From positions 62,001 to 126,000 of the forward strand of contig NZ_QGTG01000007.1 in the NCBI RefSeq assembly GCF_003182155.1: a DNA stretch of 64,000 nt, given 5' to 3'. Shown piece by piece: positions 1 to 8,207 of this stretch. A model generated the notes under the pieces. The model was not told the origin of the DNA, searched no databases, and worked only from the letters and a program-made list of their open reading frames with translations. This stretch comes from Chitinophaga sp. S165. GTDB lineage: Bacteria > Bacteroidota > Bacteroidia > Chitinophagales > Chitinophagaceae. A program made the position numbers and the translations under genes. Every line of letters starts with the position of its first letter. Within the stretch, counting starts at the first letter, position 1.

Positions 1-240
1 CTCGTAGTTGTTATTGTACCGAGGGCGTGAAGGTAGAACAAAAAATGAAAATAGTCCATAGTGGGCACAGTTTCCATCTGGGCAACATTGAACTATCGTC
101 TATGAACGACAGAGTTTTATAGTATTTATAACTATACTAATGTGTTTTTGTAGCAAAAAAAACTATCTACTATCCTTTATTCACTATGCACTATTCGCAA
201 ATTCGATTACCTTTGCAGCAAATTTTCAAAGTATCATACA
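1..240. other. Intergenic region upstream of glyA, rich in ACTAT/ATAGT words
   Basis: No gene is seen. The stretch is AT-rich and carries many short ACTAT or ATAGT words in both orientations (for example ATAGTCCATAG at 51-61, several between 90 and 145, and four ACTAT words between about 160 and 196 at roughly 7- to 14-base spacing). The last 35 bases hold a likely glyA promoter -7 box. No riboswitch fold could be recognised. Confidence 0.5.
208..215 (+). promoter_or_regulatory. Probable glyA promoter -7 element (TACCTTTG)
   Basis: TACCTTTG matches the Bacteroidota sigma-70 -7 consensus TAnnTTTG and lies 25 bases before the glyA ATG. The same extended word, TTACCTTTGCAGC, recurs in front of atpG at 58751. 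No clear TTG -33 element was found at the usual distance, so the assignment rests on the -7 box and its position. Confidence 0.5.
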
Positions 241-1518
241 ATGCAAAGAGATCTGCAAATATTTAATATCATCGGCCAGGAGCTGGAGCGCCAGCGTCAT
301 GGCATAGAATTGATTGCATCGGAAAACTTTACCAGTCTGCAGGTAATTCAGGCCATGGGAACCGTTCTGACCAATAAATATGCCGAAGGCTATCCTGGAC
401 GTAGATATTATGGCGGTTGCGAAATCGTTGACCAGAGCGAACAACTGGCCATCGACAGAGCGAAGCAGATCTTTAATGTAGAATATGCCAACGTACAGCC
501 GCACTCCGGCGCACAGGCAAATGCAGCCGTAATGCTGGCTATCCTGAAACCAGGTGATAAGATCCTGGGACTGGACCTCAGCATGGGCGGTCACCTGACC
601 CATGGTTCTCCGGTAAACTACTCAGGTAAATTGTATCAGCCGTTATCTTACGGTGTGAACAAAGAAACCGGCCTGGTAGAGTATGATAAAATGGAAGAGA
701 TCGCGCTGAAGGAAAAACCTCAACTGATCGTATGCGGTGCTTCTGCTTACAGCCGTGACTGGGATTACAAACGTATCCGCCAGATCGCCGATCAGATAGG
801 CGCTTTTGTACTGGCAGATATCGCGCACCCTGCGGGTCTGATCGCTAAGGGCTTACTGAACTCTCCGTTTGAACACTGTCACTTTGTAACCACTACTACC
901 CACAAGACTTTACGTGGTCCCCGCGGTGGTCTGATCCTGCTGGGTAAAGACTTTGAAAATCCATTCGGTCTGAAAACACCAAAAGGTGAAATCCGTATGA
1001 TGAGCTCCTTGATCGATACTGCTGTATTCCCAGGTATCCAGGGTGGTCCGCTGGAGCATGTAATTGCTGCTAAAGCAGTTTCCTTCTTTGAGATCCTGAC
1101 TGACGAATACGATGTATACGCAAAACAGATCATCAGGAATGCTCAGGCAATGTCTAAAGCATTTGTAGAGAAAGGTTATGAGATCGTGTCTGGCGGTACA
1201 GACAACCACCTGATGCTGATCGACCTGCGTAATAAGAACATCTCTGGTAAAAAGGCTGAACAGGTGCTGGTAAAGGCTGATATCACTGTTAATAAGAACA
1301 TGGTGCCTTTCGATGATAAATCTGCATTCGTAACATCCGGTATCCGCGTAGGTGTTCCTGCTATCACTACCCGTGGTATGAAAGAAGAACATATGCCGCA
1401 GGTTGTATCCTGGATCGATGAACTGTTGATGGATGCTGATAATGAGGCGCTTATCACCAAAGTAAGAGGCTCGGTGAATGACTTCATGAAACAATTTGTA
1501 CTGTATCCTGAATTATAA
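241..1518 (+). CDS. glyA: Serine hydroxymethyltransferase
   Basis: This cytosolic PLP enzyme interconverts serine plus tetrahydrofolate with glycine plus 5,10-methylene-THF, the main source of one-carbon units. The 425-residue product has normal family length. The start IFNIIGQELERQ and the GIELIASENF block (21-30) are typical, and the PLP-binding lysine lies in TTTTHKTLRGPRGG at about K222. The ATG at 241 follows a TACCTTTG promoter element by 25 bases, giving a very short leader. The gene is monocistronic: a 16-bp perfect hairpin starts 22 bases after the stop, and the next gene is convergent. Identification is secure. Confidence 0.97.
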   Translation: MQRDLQIFNIIGQELERQRHGIELIASENFTSLQVIQAMGTVLTNKYAEGYPGRRYYGGCEIVDQSEQLAIDRAKQIFNVEYANVQPHSGAQANAAVMLAILKPGDKILGLDLSMGGHLTHGSPVNYSGKLYQPLSYGVNKETGLVEYDKMEEIALKEKPQLIVCGASAYSRDWDYKRIRQIADQIGAFVLADIAHPAGLIAKGLLNSPFEHCHFVTTTTHKTLRGPRGGLILLGKDFENPFGLKTPKGEIRMMSSLIDTAVFPGIQGGPLEHVIAAKAVSFFEILTDEYDVYAKQIIRNAQAMSKAFVEKGYEIVSGGTDNHLMLIDLRNKNISGKKAEQVLVKADITVNKNMVPFDDKSAFVTSGIRVGVPAITTRGMKEEHMPQVVSWIDELLMDADNEALITKVRGSVNDFMKQFVLYPEL

Positions 1519-1539
1519 TCTGGTCAGTCATAATGATAA

Positions 1540-1575
1540 AAGAAAAGCGCCTTACACACGTAAGGCGCTTTTCTT
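1540..1575. terminator. Bidirectional intrinsic terminator between glyA and the convergent gene
   Basis: A perfect 16-bp stem (1540-1555 with 1560-1575, left arm containing AAAAGCGCCTTAC) closes a 4-base ACAC loop. A/T runs flank both sides, so it can end transcription from either direction. Its right edge overlaps the stop codon (complement of 1574-1576) of the minus-strand gene. Confidence 0.9.
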
Positions 1576-2644
1576 ATTTTATACTCTGGGTAATATCTAT
1601 TTCCTCTCCTTCATTGATCGACTTCGCAAAGTTCCTGATATCCTCATTCCGGATCTTCTTAAACCCGACCACCGTTTTCCCCATCCGGGGAATGAGTGAA
1701 AACCCCCAGGCCTGGAACATCTCGTCACTTATATCCGAATGACAGAGCGGCATACCGTTTACCGGGTCAAAAACGACAGGTACATGTACTTCCATACTGG
1801 GTGCGTTGCGGTCGAATGTAGAGAATACGCCGGCCGGCACATAGGCCACGACCGTACTGTCAAAAACGTCTTTCCGGATCAGGCTTTCCAGTTCTCCCAG
1901 GCTTACATAGCGGATAGGGAAGGGGTAGTCTTTTTTCGCAATAGCAGTTTCAAACGCCTCATCCAGCCATTCTTTGCACAATACCAGGGTTTTGCCTTTC
2001 ATGAGCACCGCATTGTGTTTGATCTCTTTCTGCAGAACAGTAGAAGACCGGCCTTCCAGTTGCTCATTGAATACAAAGGTTGCCAGGCGCAGACCCACAG
2101 CCAGATCAATAAAGTCCGGGAACTTGTCCGACATGTTCTGGATGTAAAATGGATACTGAACATCGTTTTCTATGAAGGTCATATTAATGACCGGTACACT
2201 GAGATCTTTACTGTCCTTCTGCCATACCAGGGAGGAGGTATAGGTGCGCGTAAACTTGGAGTACTTGCTTTTCACGCCTTTGACGTGTAACGACTGGCAA
2301 TCCAGTACAATACTCGTTCTGTCGTTCTTCTTCCGGATCTTTTCAATTTCTTTTTCAGTACGTACTTCAATGGTAGCACTACCATTTGCGGTCCAGAATT
2401 GTCGGACCGCTTCAGGGAAATCCTGGTTTAATTGTTTGATAGCCTGCTTATAAGCATTTGCCATTTCAGAAGAGGTACGGGCGAGTTGCTTTAAGATCTT
2501 CTTATCAGGTTTTTCTTTCACCACAAGGACCCTTGTCCTTTTTTTCATTTTCTCGAGGTCTTTCGTCTTCACGAACTGCGCGGATACCGTATTCGCTGAA
2601 AATAAAAGGCTTAAACAAAGCAAGGCTGCTATAGGGCCTTTCAT
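1574..2644 (-). CDS. Secreted protein of unknown function
   Basis: The family was not recognised. The 356-residue product begins with a classical signal peptide (KGPIAALLCLSLLFSANTVSA, cleavage before QF), so it is exported. The mature part is mixed alpha/beta with many Lys/Glu residues and no cysteine-rich, metal-binding or catalytic signature I can name. Two GMPLCHSDISD / MGKTVVGFKK blocks near the C-terminus look conserved-protein-like. It is transcribed convergently to glyA, shares that gene's terminator, and appears monocistronic. The start at 2644 is supported by the signal peptide. The open frame is long and its composition is gene-like, so it is very probably real, but no function can be given. 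Confidence 0.85.
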   Translation of the reverse strand: MKGPIAALLCLSLLFSANTVSAQFVKTKDLEKMKKRTRVLVVKEKPDKKILKQLARTSSEMANAYKQAIKQLNQDFPEAVRQFWTANGSATIEVRTEKEIEKIRKKNDRTSIVLDCQSLHVKGVKSKYSKFTRTYTSSLVWQKDSKDLSVPVINMTFIENDVQYPFYIQNMSDKFPDFIDLAVGLRLATFVFNEQLEGRSSTVLQKEIKHNAVLMKGKTLVLCKEWLDEAFETAIAKKDYPFPIRYVSLGELESLIRKDVFDSTVVAYVPAGVFSTFDRNAPSMEVHVPVVFDPVNGMPLCHSDISDEMFQAWGFSLIPRMGKTVVGFKKIRNEDIRNFAKSINEGEEIDITQSIK

Positions 2645-2830
2645 AGGAGATATATTTTAGTTTAAACCACAGGCAAATATAACCTATTAAAAAGTTCTAA
2701 TGTGTAGAAATGCTTCTACACTGAAAATTCTTTTCCTGGCTAATGATTGAAAATCAATACCTGAAATGTACACACAGATTTTTCCTGATAACTTTTTTTG
2801 GAATTATAAGAAAAAGCACCATACATTTAC

Positions 2831-2854
2831 AGTGTACTAGGTATGTAGTACACT
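2831..2854. promoter_or_regulatory. Operator palindrome for the GntR/YtrA-type repressor encoded downstream
   Basis: AGTGTACTA (2831-2839) and TAGTACACT (2846-2854) form a perfect 9-bp inverted repeat around a 6-base spacer, 13 bases before the ABC ATPase start codon. The AGTGTA...TACACT ends resemble operators described for Bacillus YtrA-type repressors. A TACATTTA -7-like box (2822-2829) with TTG at 2798-2800 lies immediately upstream, so a bound repressor would cover the transcription start. The regulator encoded at 4576-4947 is the obvious ligand. Confidence 0.8.
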
Positions 2855-2867
2855 AAATCACTAATCA

Positions 2868-3701
2868 ATGATATCTATCCAGAATCTCTCATTCAGTTAC
2901 CGGAAGAACAAGCCCCTGTTCGAACACCTCAATCTGCAACTGGAAGCTGGTCACATCTATGGTTTACTGGGAAAGAACGGAGCTGGTAAATCCAGCCTGC
3001 TGAAGCATATGGCCGGTTTATTATTTCCACAGCAAGGCCATTGTAAAGTAATGGGCTTTGAATCCCGTTACCGCCAGCCCGCATTTCTGCAGAACCTGTT
3101 TATGGTGCCTGAAGAGTTTTATCTGCCACAGGTGCATATTAAAAGCTACCTGAGTACTTATGCCCCCTTTTATCCCAACTTCGACAGGAAGGCATTTCAT
3201 AACTACCTGGAAGAATTCCACATTCCTGTAGAACAGCGATTGACTGAAATGTCTTACGGACAAAAAAAGAAAGTGCTGATCAGCTTCGCCCTGGCCGCTA
3301 ATACAAAAGCATTGATCCTGGACGAACCTACCAACGGTCTCGATATCCCTTCCAAAAGCCAGTTCCGTAAGGTAATTGCTGCTGCAGTCAGTGACGAGAA
3401 ATGCATTGTTATATCTACCCACCAGGTGCGCGATCTGGATAACCTGATCGATAGCATTGTGATCATAGATGATCATAAGATCATCTTCCGGCAGAATGTG
3501 GAGGCAGTAACGGATAGGCTTTGCTTTAAAAATGTAACGAACATCGCGGAAGTAGAGAATGTATTGTTTGCAGATAGCTCTATCCGTGGTCACGCCGTTA
3601 TCACTGCAAACGGAGGATCAGAACATAGCCGTATCGATATGGAATTGTTATTCAATGCCGTGCTCGAGAAACGGGAAAGCATCTCTCAAATTTTTAACTA
3701 A
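2868..3701 (+). CDS. ABC transporter ATP-binding protein
   Basis: This is the ATPase of an ABC exporter or membrane-stress transporter, acting at the inner face of the cytoplasmic membrane. The 277-residue protein has Walker A GKNGAGKS (35-42), signature SYGQKKK (129-135), Walker B ALILDEP (148-154) and a switch histidine in STHQVRD. It is the first gene of a four-gene operon with a permease (starting 16 bases after its stop), a GntR/YtrA-type repressor and an exported protein, the arrangement seen in YtrA-regulated ABC operons. A palindromic operator covers the promoter, so the operon is probably autorepressed. The transported substrate is unknown; cell-envelope stress or antimicrobial compounds are plausible by analogy only. 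Confidence 0.93.
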   Translation: MISIQNLSFSYRKNKPLFEHLNLQLEAGHIYGLLGKNGAGKSSLLKHMAGLLFPQQGHCKVMGFESRYRQPAFLQNLFMVPEEFYLPQVHIKSYLSTYAPFYPNFDRKAFHNYLEEFHIPVEQRLTEMSYGQKKKVLISFALAANTKALILDEPTNGLDIPSKSQFRKVIAAAVSDEKCIVISTHQVRDLDNLIDSIVIIDDHKIIFRQNVEAVTDRLCFKNVTNIAEVENVLFADSSIRGHAVITANGGSEHSRIDMELLFNAVLEKRESISQIFN

Positions 3702-3717
3702 CCACTGTACACTCCTT

Positions 3718-4545
3718 ATGCAAGCGAATAATATTTTTAGTGCAAGCCGCTTCAGTCTCTATATGAGAAAACACCTGGTAGACAATTATCGCATTTACGG
3801 TATGTCTATTATTGTTCTGACGGTATTGCTGTTAACTATACTGTTATTGAATTTATCCGATAATTTCAGGATACGTCCTTCAATGAGCAATTTATTGCCA
3901 CTGTATTTTATTGGTCTGTTCCTGACAGGGCTCATATTCACAAGCCTATCTTTCAGGGAACTGTCAAATAAACCGCAGGGGATAGACTATCTGTTATTTC
4001 CTGCTTCCCAGCTGGAAAAATACCTGAGCACACTGCTTGTTACCACAGTAGGATTTCTGTTGATCTATCATTTTGCTTTTTACCTCGCTTATCTTGGTAT
4101 GGACGCAATACTCGCATCCACTACAGGCATGCATATTAAGAATGATCTTAAAGATACATTCAAACATGAAGCGATGCCATACTTCTATTACGCATGGTTT
4201 ATTACACAGGCGATCATGTTACTGGGATCTGTCTATTTCCAGAAATTCAGTTTTATAAAAACTATATTCCTGTTCGCGATATTTCTCCTGGCATTATACT
4301 TCATCAATACTGTGTTCGCTTTAAGCTTCTTTGGTCATCGCATGCCGAAATGGAACGCTCATTTCCCCTTTGTAGGTATCAATGTGATGTTAGGTGAACG
4401 TCCTTCGGAGTTTGAGCCTCAAACGCATCAATTCCTGATGTTACCGTCAAATGTCAGAGATGTATTCCTGTTCTTCGGCAAATATCTATTTACCCCTATG
4501 ATCTGGGCATTAGCGTACATGCGATTAAGAGATAAAGAGATGTAA
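3718..4545 (+). CDS. ABC transporter membrane permease component
   Basis: The 275-residue product has about six strongly hydrophobic segments, including IIVLTVLLLTILLL near the N-terminus and FLFAIFLLALYFINTVFAL in the middle, so it is an integral inner-membrane protein. It pairs with the ATPase that ends 16 bases upstream. The frame stays open for 53 codons further upstream inside the ATPase gene, but the ATG at 3718 (MQANNIFSASRF) is the sensible start because it follows the ATPase stop and precedes the first charged and transmembrane section. No family-specific motif is visible, and the permease assignment rests on topology and operon position. Confidence 0.85.
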   Translation: MQANNIFSASRFSLYMRKHLVDNYRIYGMSIIVLTVLLLTILLLNLSDNFRIRPSMSNLLPLYFIGLFLTGLIFTSLSFRELSNKPQGIDYLLFPASQLEKYLSTLLVTTVGFLLIYHFAFYLAYLGMDAILASTTGMHIKNDLKDTFKHEAMPYFYYAWFITQAIMLLGSVYFQKFSFIKTIFLFAIFLLALYFINTVFALSFFGHRMPKWNAHFPFVGINVMLGERPSEFEPQTHQFLMLPSNVRDVFLFFGKYLFTPMIWALAYMRLRDKEM

Positions 4546-4575
4546 TCAGGGCAATGCCTGAAAAAAAACTTGTTT

Positions 4576-4947
4576 ATGGAATTCAAAGAGTCACAAGCTA
4601 TATATCTCCAGATCGCAGATCATATGTGCGAACAGATATTGCTGGATAAATGGAAAACGGAGGACAGAATTCCTTCGGTGCGGGAACTGGCTGTACAGCT
4701 GGAGGTGAATCCCAATACGGTAATGCGTACCTGTGAATACCTGCAGCAATATGAGATCATCTATAATAAAAGAGGGATCGGATATTTTGTTGCACCTAAC
4801 GCAGGAAGGAAAATAAAACAATTGAAGAAAGAACGTTTCCTCGCAAATGAACTTCCGCAATTCTTCCGTAATATCTACTTGCTGGATATCGAACTGGACG
4901 AATTAAAAACACATTACGAGAAATATAAAAAATCTCATTTCAGATAA
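4576..4947 (+). CDS. GntR-family transcriptional regulator, YtrA type
   Basis: This 123-residue DNA-binding repressor has a GntR winged helix-turn-helix across residues 1-75 (AIYLQIADHMCEQILL, then IPSVRELAVQLEVNPNTVMR, then the wing IYNKRGIGYFV). The remaining short C-terminal tail, about 45 helical residues, lacks a ligand-binding domain, which is the hallmark of the YtrA subgroup. ATG 4576 is preferred over the in-frame TTG two codons earlier. It lies in the ABC operon and is the likely ligand of the palindrome at 2831-2854, giving negative autoregulation. The inducer is unknown. Confidence 0.92.
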   Translation: MEFKESQAIYLQIADHMCEQILLDKWKTEDRIPSVRELAVQLEVNPNTVMRTCEYLQQYEIIYNKRGIGYFVAPNAGRKIKQLKKERFLANELPQFFRNIYLLDIELDELKTHYEKYKKSHFR

Positions 4948-4965
4948 TTTATTAAAGTGATAATT

Positions 4966-5634
4966 ATGAAGACCAGTAATAAACTGTTACTCTCTTTTGT
5001 TGGACTGATCGTTTTGTTGATGCTGCTCGCAGATACAGTGATGTGGGCTAACTATAAAAGAGGGAAAAGCGGAGATGGTGACCTGGGCGCCGATGAGCAT
5101 TTCACAAGGACAAAGACAATTCCTATAAACGCATTCAAGGTATTGAAAATTGAAGGTGACGGACAGCGTAAGCAAGATGTCATAAGAAGAGAAAAATATG
5201 AGATCTCTTTTTTGGGCGACAGTACACAGTTTGTGTACGCTGTTCAAAATGATACGATGTTTATCAAATTGAGAGGAGAGGGGCAGTTTGTGCTGGGATG
5301 TCCTGAAGTAAAAACAGTGATCTTGTCCGGCGGAAGTGGTGTCTCCCTTCAAAACTTTGATGTGCATGAAATGAACATATCGGCAGATAATTCCAGTTAT
5401 ATTGAGCTGATCAGTCTGAAGGCAAATGTGCTGAATGTGAAAGGAGGAGAAGAGACGGAATACTTTGCGATGGGCGAATATAGCCAGATTGATTCTATCC
5501 ATCTTCAATTAGGAAAGTCCAGCTCGTTAAAGTCTTTTGACGTGCCTTATGGACATGTGTCAATGGATGTGGATAATCTCCAGGAGCTGGAATTAAGAGG
5601 AAAATCATTATCCAGCATGAAACAGATCAAATAA
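4966..5634 (+). CDS. Exported protein with adhesin-like (GIN/DUF2807-type) beta structure
   Basis: The 222-residue product starts with a membrane anchor or signal segment (LLLSFVGLIVLLMLLADTVMWA, residues about 7-28). The rest is Ser/Gly/Asp-rich with repeating short beta segments (VKTVILSGGSGVSLQNFDV, MNISADNSSYIELIS), resembling the head domain of putative auto-transporter adhesins found beside such ABC operons in Bacteroidota. ATG 4966 is chosen over an in-frame GTG at 4957. It is the last gene of the YtrA-type operon, 18 bases after the regulator. Its role is unknown; envelope sensing or adhesion is a guess. Confidence 0.72.
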   Translation: MKTSNKLLLSFVGLIVLLMLLADTVMWANYKRGKSGDGDLGADEHFTRTKTIPINAFKVLKIEGDGQRKQDVIRREKYEISFLGDSTQFVYAVQNDTMFIKLRGEGQFVLGCPEVKTVILSGGSGVSLQNFDVHEMNISADNSSYIELISLKANVLNVKGGEETEYFAMGEYSQIDSIHLQLGKSSSLKSFDVPYGHVSMDVDNLQELELRGKSLSSMKQIK

Positions 5635-5672
5635 CTTTTTTCAATAACGAAAGACAAAAAGGCTATGTTGAT

Positions 5673-5698
5673 GGGGCCTGCTTTCTAGCGGGCCCTTT
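5673..5698 (+). terminator. Probable terminator of the ABC/GntR operon
   Basis: GGGCCTGC and GCGGGCCC form an 8-bp stem with one G-T pair around a TTTCTA loop, 40 bases after the last stop of the operon. It is followed by a short TTTATTATT tract, weaker than a classical U-run. Confidence 0.6.
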
Positions 5699-5726
5699 AT
5701 TATTCAATAGTAATTAATTATTTAAA

Positions 5727-5757
5727 AGAAAGGCCCGGATCTATATCCAGGCCTTTA
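5727..5757 (-). terminator. Terminator of the deoC-SPOR-M20 operon
   Basis: AAGGCC-C-GGAT and ATCC-A-GGCCTT form a stem with one mismatch around a CTAT loop. Read on the minus strand it is followed by TTCTTTTAA, a fair U-run, and it lies 21 bases after the M20 stop codon. Confidence 0.75.
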
Positions 5758-5777
5758 CAATATTATACAAAGTATTA

Positions 5778-6953
5778 TCAGAATTGAGTGGCAAGATATG
5801 CCATGGTACCTATCCCTACTTCAATGGCACTTTCGTCGACATCGAAAGTAGGCGTATGCACACCTGAAGTGATGCCACGGGAGATATTACCAGTACCTAA
5901 CCTGAAAAAGCAGGCAGGTACGATCTGGGAATAGAATGCAAAGTCTTCCGCTCCCATACGGATCTCAGTATCTTCTACATTAGGCAACCCCAGGTAGTCT
6001 TCTGCCAGGGAACGTGCCGTGGCCGTTACCGCTTCATTGTTATACAGGCAGGGATAGCCTACCAGTATCTCAATATCTATTTCGGCACCCATGGCATGAG
6101 CCAGTTCCGTTGCCTGCTTTTTGATGATCTCATGGGCTTTAAAGCGCCATGTTTCATCCATTGCACGGAAGGTACCCATTAGCTTTACTTCGCTGGGAAT
6201 GACGTTCGTAGTATATCCTCCGTTAAAAGCGCAGATGCTCAATACGGAAGGAGAGAACGGATTGTTATTACGGCTGATGACCTGCTGGAGGCTTACAACC
6301 AGGTGAGACGCCACCAGGATGGTATCAACTGTAAGGTGGGGTAGGGCGGCATGACCGCCTTTGCCCTTGATCGTAATATAGATCTCGTCTGCGCTGGCCA
6401 TATACTGACCCGCTCTGAAACCGAGTTTACCGGCTTCCATAGACGGCTGCACATGCATACCTAATATCGCATCCGGACGAGGGTTCTCCAACGCTCCTTC
6501 CTGTATCATCAGGCTGGCGCCTCCGGGATGTTTTTCTTCTCCGGGCTGGAATAACACTTTGATCGTCCCCTCAAATTCATCCTTCAGTTCCTGCAGGATG
6601 CGGGTTGCGCCCAATACACAGGTCGTATGTACATCATGTCCGCAGGCATGCATTACACCGGTATTGAGTGATTTATAAGGCACATCATTGGCTTCTGTGA
6701 TAGGCAGGGCGTCAATGTCGGCCCTTAAGGCGATGGTCTTGGAAGATGGATTTTTTCCTTCTATGATAGCAATAATGCCTGTTCCGGCAATACCTGCTGT
6801 ATAGGATACCCCAAATTCATCCAGTTTCTGTTGTATAAACTTGGATGTTTCATATTCCTGGAAGGATAATTCAGGATGGGAGTGGATGTGGCGGCGGATA
6901 GCAACGAACTCGGGCGCATACTGATGCGCCAGTTCTTTAATACGATTCTTCAT
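5778..6953 (-). CDS. M20-family metallo-amidohydrolase (N-acyl-amino-acid / hippurate hydrolase type)
   Basis: This is a zinc-dependent hydrolase of the M20D peptidase family (amidohydrolase, aminoacylase or hippuricase-like), which removes acyl groups from N-acyl amino acids. The 391-residue product has the usual length. Metal-ligand blocks are visible: RHIHSHPELSFQE (21-33), HACGHDVH (102-109), FQPGEEKHPGG (136-145), and a late GAEDFAFY motif. No signal peptide is seen, so it is probably cytosolic. ATG 6953 (MKNRIKEL) is preferred over an upstream in-frame ATG at 6980 because the family starts here; it overlaps the end of the SPOR gene by 17 bases, indicating translational coupling. The exact substrate cannot be read from sequence. 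Confidence 0.92.
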   Translation of the reverse strand: MKNRIKELAHQYAPEFVAIRRHIHSHPELSFQEYETSKFIQQKLDEFGVSYTAGIAGTGIIAIIEGKNPSSKTIALRADIDALPITEANDVPYKSLNTGVMHACGHDVHTTCVLGATRILQELKDEFEGTIKVLFQPGEEKHPGGASLMIQEGALENPRPDAILGMHVQPSMEAGKLGFRAGQYMASADEIYITIKGKGGHAALPHLTVDTILVASHLVVSLQQVISRNNNPFSPSVLSICAFNGGYTTNVIPSEVKLMGTFRAMDETWRFKAHEIIKKQATELAHAMGAEIDIEILVGYPCLYNNEAVTATARSLAEDYLGLPNVEDTEIRMGAEDFAFYSQIVPACFFRLGTGNISRGITSGVHTPTFDVDESAIEVGIGTMAYLATQF

Positions 6954-7383
6954 TCCCGGCTTCTTTCTCAGGTGACACATTAATGATGGCTGGTACTACA
7001 AATACTCCACCAGGGAAACTATTGGTAAGCTTTTCCCGTAATTCAGCTGCCTCTTCCCGGCTCTTAAAGTCACCCACGCGTACCTTGAAATAAGGCGCCT
7101 GGTAATCCAGATAAGTACGGTAATCGGGATATAATTGCATTACACGGGCCTTGATATCGTTGGCCTCATTCCTCTTGTTAGTGGAGATGATCTGTACCCT
7201 GAAGCCCGGCTGGTTGCGGATAGCCAGGGTATTAATGTAGATCTGTTTCCTGATCAGCAGGTCGAGACGCGGGTCTTTTACGACTTTTACGCCGCCTGTG
7301 CTGGCTATAGGTGCATCCTGGGCCATGGCCAGGCCTCCGATCAGCAATCCGGAGAATAATAATATTAAGTGTTTCATATTCAT
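6937..7383 (-). CDS. SPOR-domain exported protein
   Basis: SPOR domains bind glycan strands lacking stem peptides, usually at division sites. The 148-residue product has a signal peptide (LILLFSGLLIGGLAMA, cleavage before QDA) and a C-terminal SPOR-like module: GFRVQIISTNKRNEANDIKA, then YFKVRVGDFKSREEAAELR, the two-repeat pattern of the family. Two adjacent starts are possible (ATG 7383 or ATG 7377), and both precede the signal peptide. The gene lies between deoC (39 bases upstream) and the M20 gene, which overlaps its 3' end. It is small and probably periplasmic. Confidence 0.85.
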   Translation of the reverse strand: MNMKHLILLFSGLLIGGLAMAQDAPIASTGGVKVVKDPRLDLLIRKQIYINTLAIRNQPGFRVQIISTNKRNEANDIKARVMQLYPDYRTYLDYQAPYFKVRVGDFKSREEAAELREKLTNSFPGGVFVVPAIINVSPEKEAGNEESY

Positions 7384-7422
7384 CTGTTTGGGAGGATAGT
7401 CACGAATGATCTTCATCCGTAA

Positions 7423-8070
7423 TTATTCCTTCATGAGTGCTACACCATTGCTCGTGCCTATCCTGGTAGCGCCCGCGTCGATCAGCTCCTGGGCGAAGGC
7501 AAAGGTACGAATACCACCGGAAGCTTTTATCTGAATATTTGCCGGCAAATTGGCCCTCATCAGTTGAACGGCGGCAACGGTCGCTCCTTTTTCGGCATAC
7601 CCTGTAGATGTCTTCACAAAATCTACCTGGTGTTTAGCATATAGCTGGCAGCACTGCACAATCTCCTCTTCCAATAATATGCCACTTTCAATGATCACCT
7701 TGATCGTCTTCTTATGATTGCGGATGATCGGCATGATGGTCGCGATCTCCTTTTCCACATATTCCCAGTCCTTATTCCGGATGGCCAGAATATTGGCTAC
7801 CATATCGATCTCGTCCGCCCCATCCACAATAGCGAGTACCGTTTCGGCTACTTTGGCCTCTATGGCAGAATAACCAAATGGAAAGCCCGTGACGGTCGCC
7901 ACCTTCGTAGTCGTACTGCCTACAAAGGTCTTCGCCAGTTTTACAAACGGAGGAGGAATGCATACCGCTGCAAAATCATACTCCACCGCTTCCATACAGA
8001 GATTTTTGATGTCTTCCAGTGTGGTAGTTGGCTTCAGGACCGTGTGGTCGATGTATCTGTTGAGTTTCAT
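7423..8070 (-). CDS. deoC: Deoxyribose-phosphate aldolase
   Basis: The enzyme cleaves 2-deoxyribose-5-phosphate to glyceraldehyde-3-phosphate and acetaldehyde in deoxynucleoside salvage. The 215-residue product carries the hallmark blocks YIDHTVLKP, the Schiff-base lysine in DFVKTSTGYAEKGAT, and the phosphate-binding IKASGGIRT. ATG 8070 (MKLNRYIDHT) matches the family start; an in-frame extension upstream looks untranslated. It heads an operon with the SPOR and M20 genes. A TACTTTCG -7-like box lies on the minus strand at 8090-8097. A purine nucleoside phosphorylase that could feed the same pathway is encoded at 61244-62056, not adjacent. Confidence 0.95.
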   Translation of the reverse strand: MKLNRYIDHTVLKPTTTLEDIKNLCMEAVEYDFAAVCIPPPFVKLAKTFVGSTTTKVATVTGFPFGYSAIEAKVAETVLAIVDGADEIDMVANILAIRNKDWEYVEKEIATIMPIIRNHKKTIKVIIESGILLEEEIVQCCQLYAKHQVDFVKTSTGYAEKGATVAAVQLMRANLPANIQIKASGGIRTFAFAQELIDAGATRIGTSNGVALMKE

Positions 8071-8207
8071 TGTGAACAGGTTTCGGCCACGAAAGTAAGG
8101 GAAATCTGTAAATGGGCTAACACGTTCACCGACAATATTAAAAGCAACTGGCAGCACATAATAATGCTGCCAGTATCGATCTTAAACCGTATATAGACTA
8201 TGAACAA

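Noticed and set aside
1..240. Riboswitch (glycine, THF or SAM type) ahead of glyA
   Set aside because: The leader after the -7 box is only about 20 bases, too short, and no conserved core could be found.
226..603. Open frame antisense to the start of glyA
   Set aside because: It lies wholly over a certain gene, and its product has no recognisable family, signal or start context.
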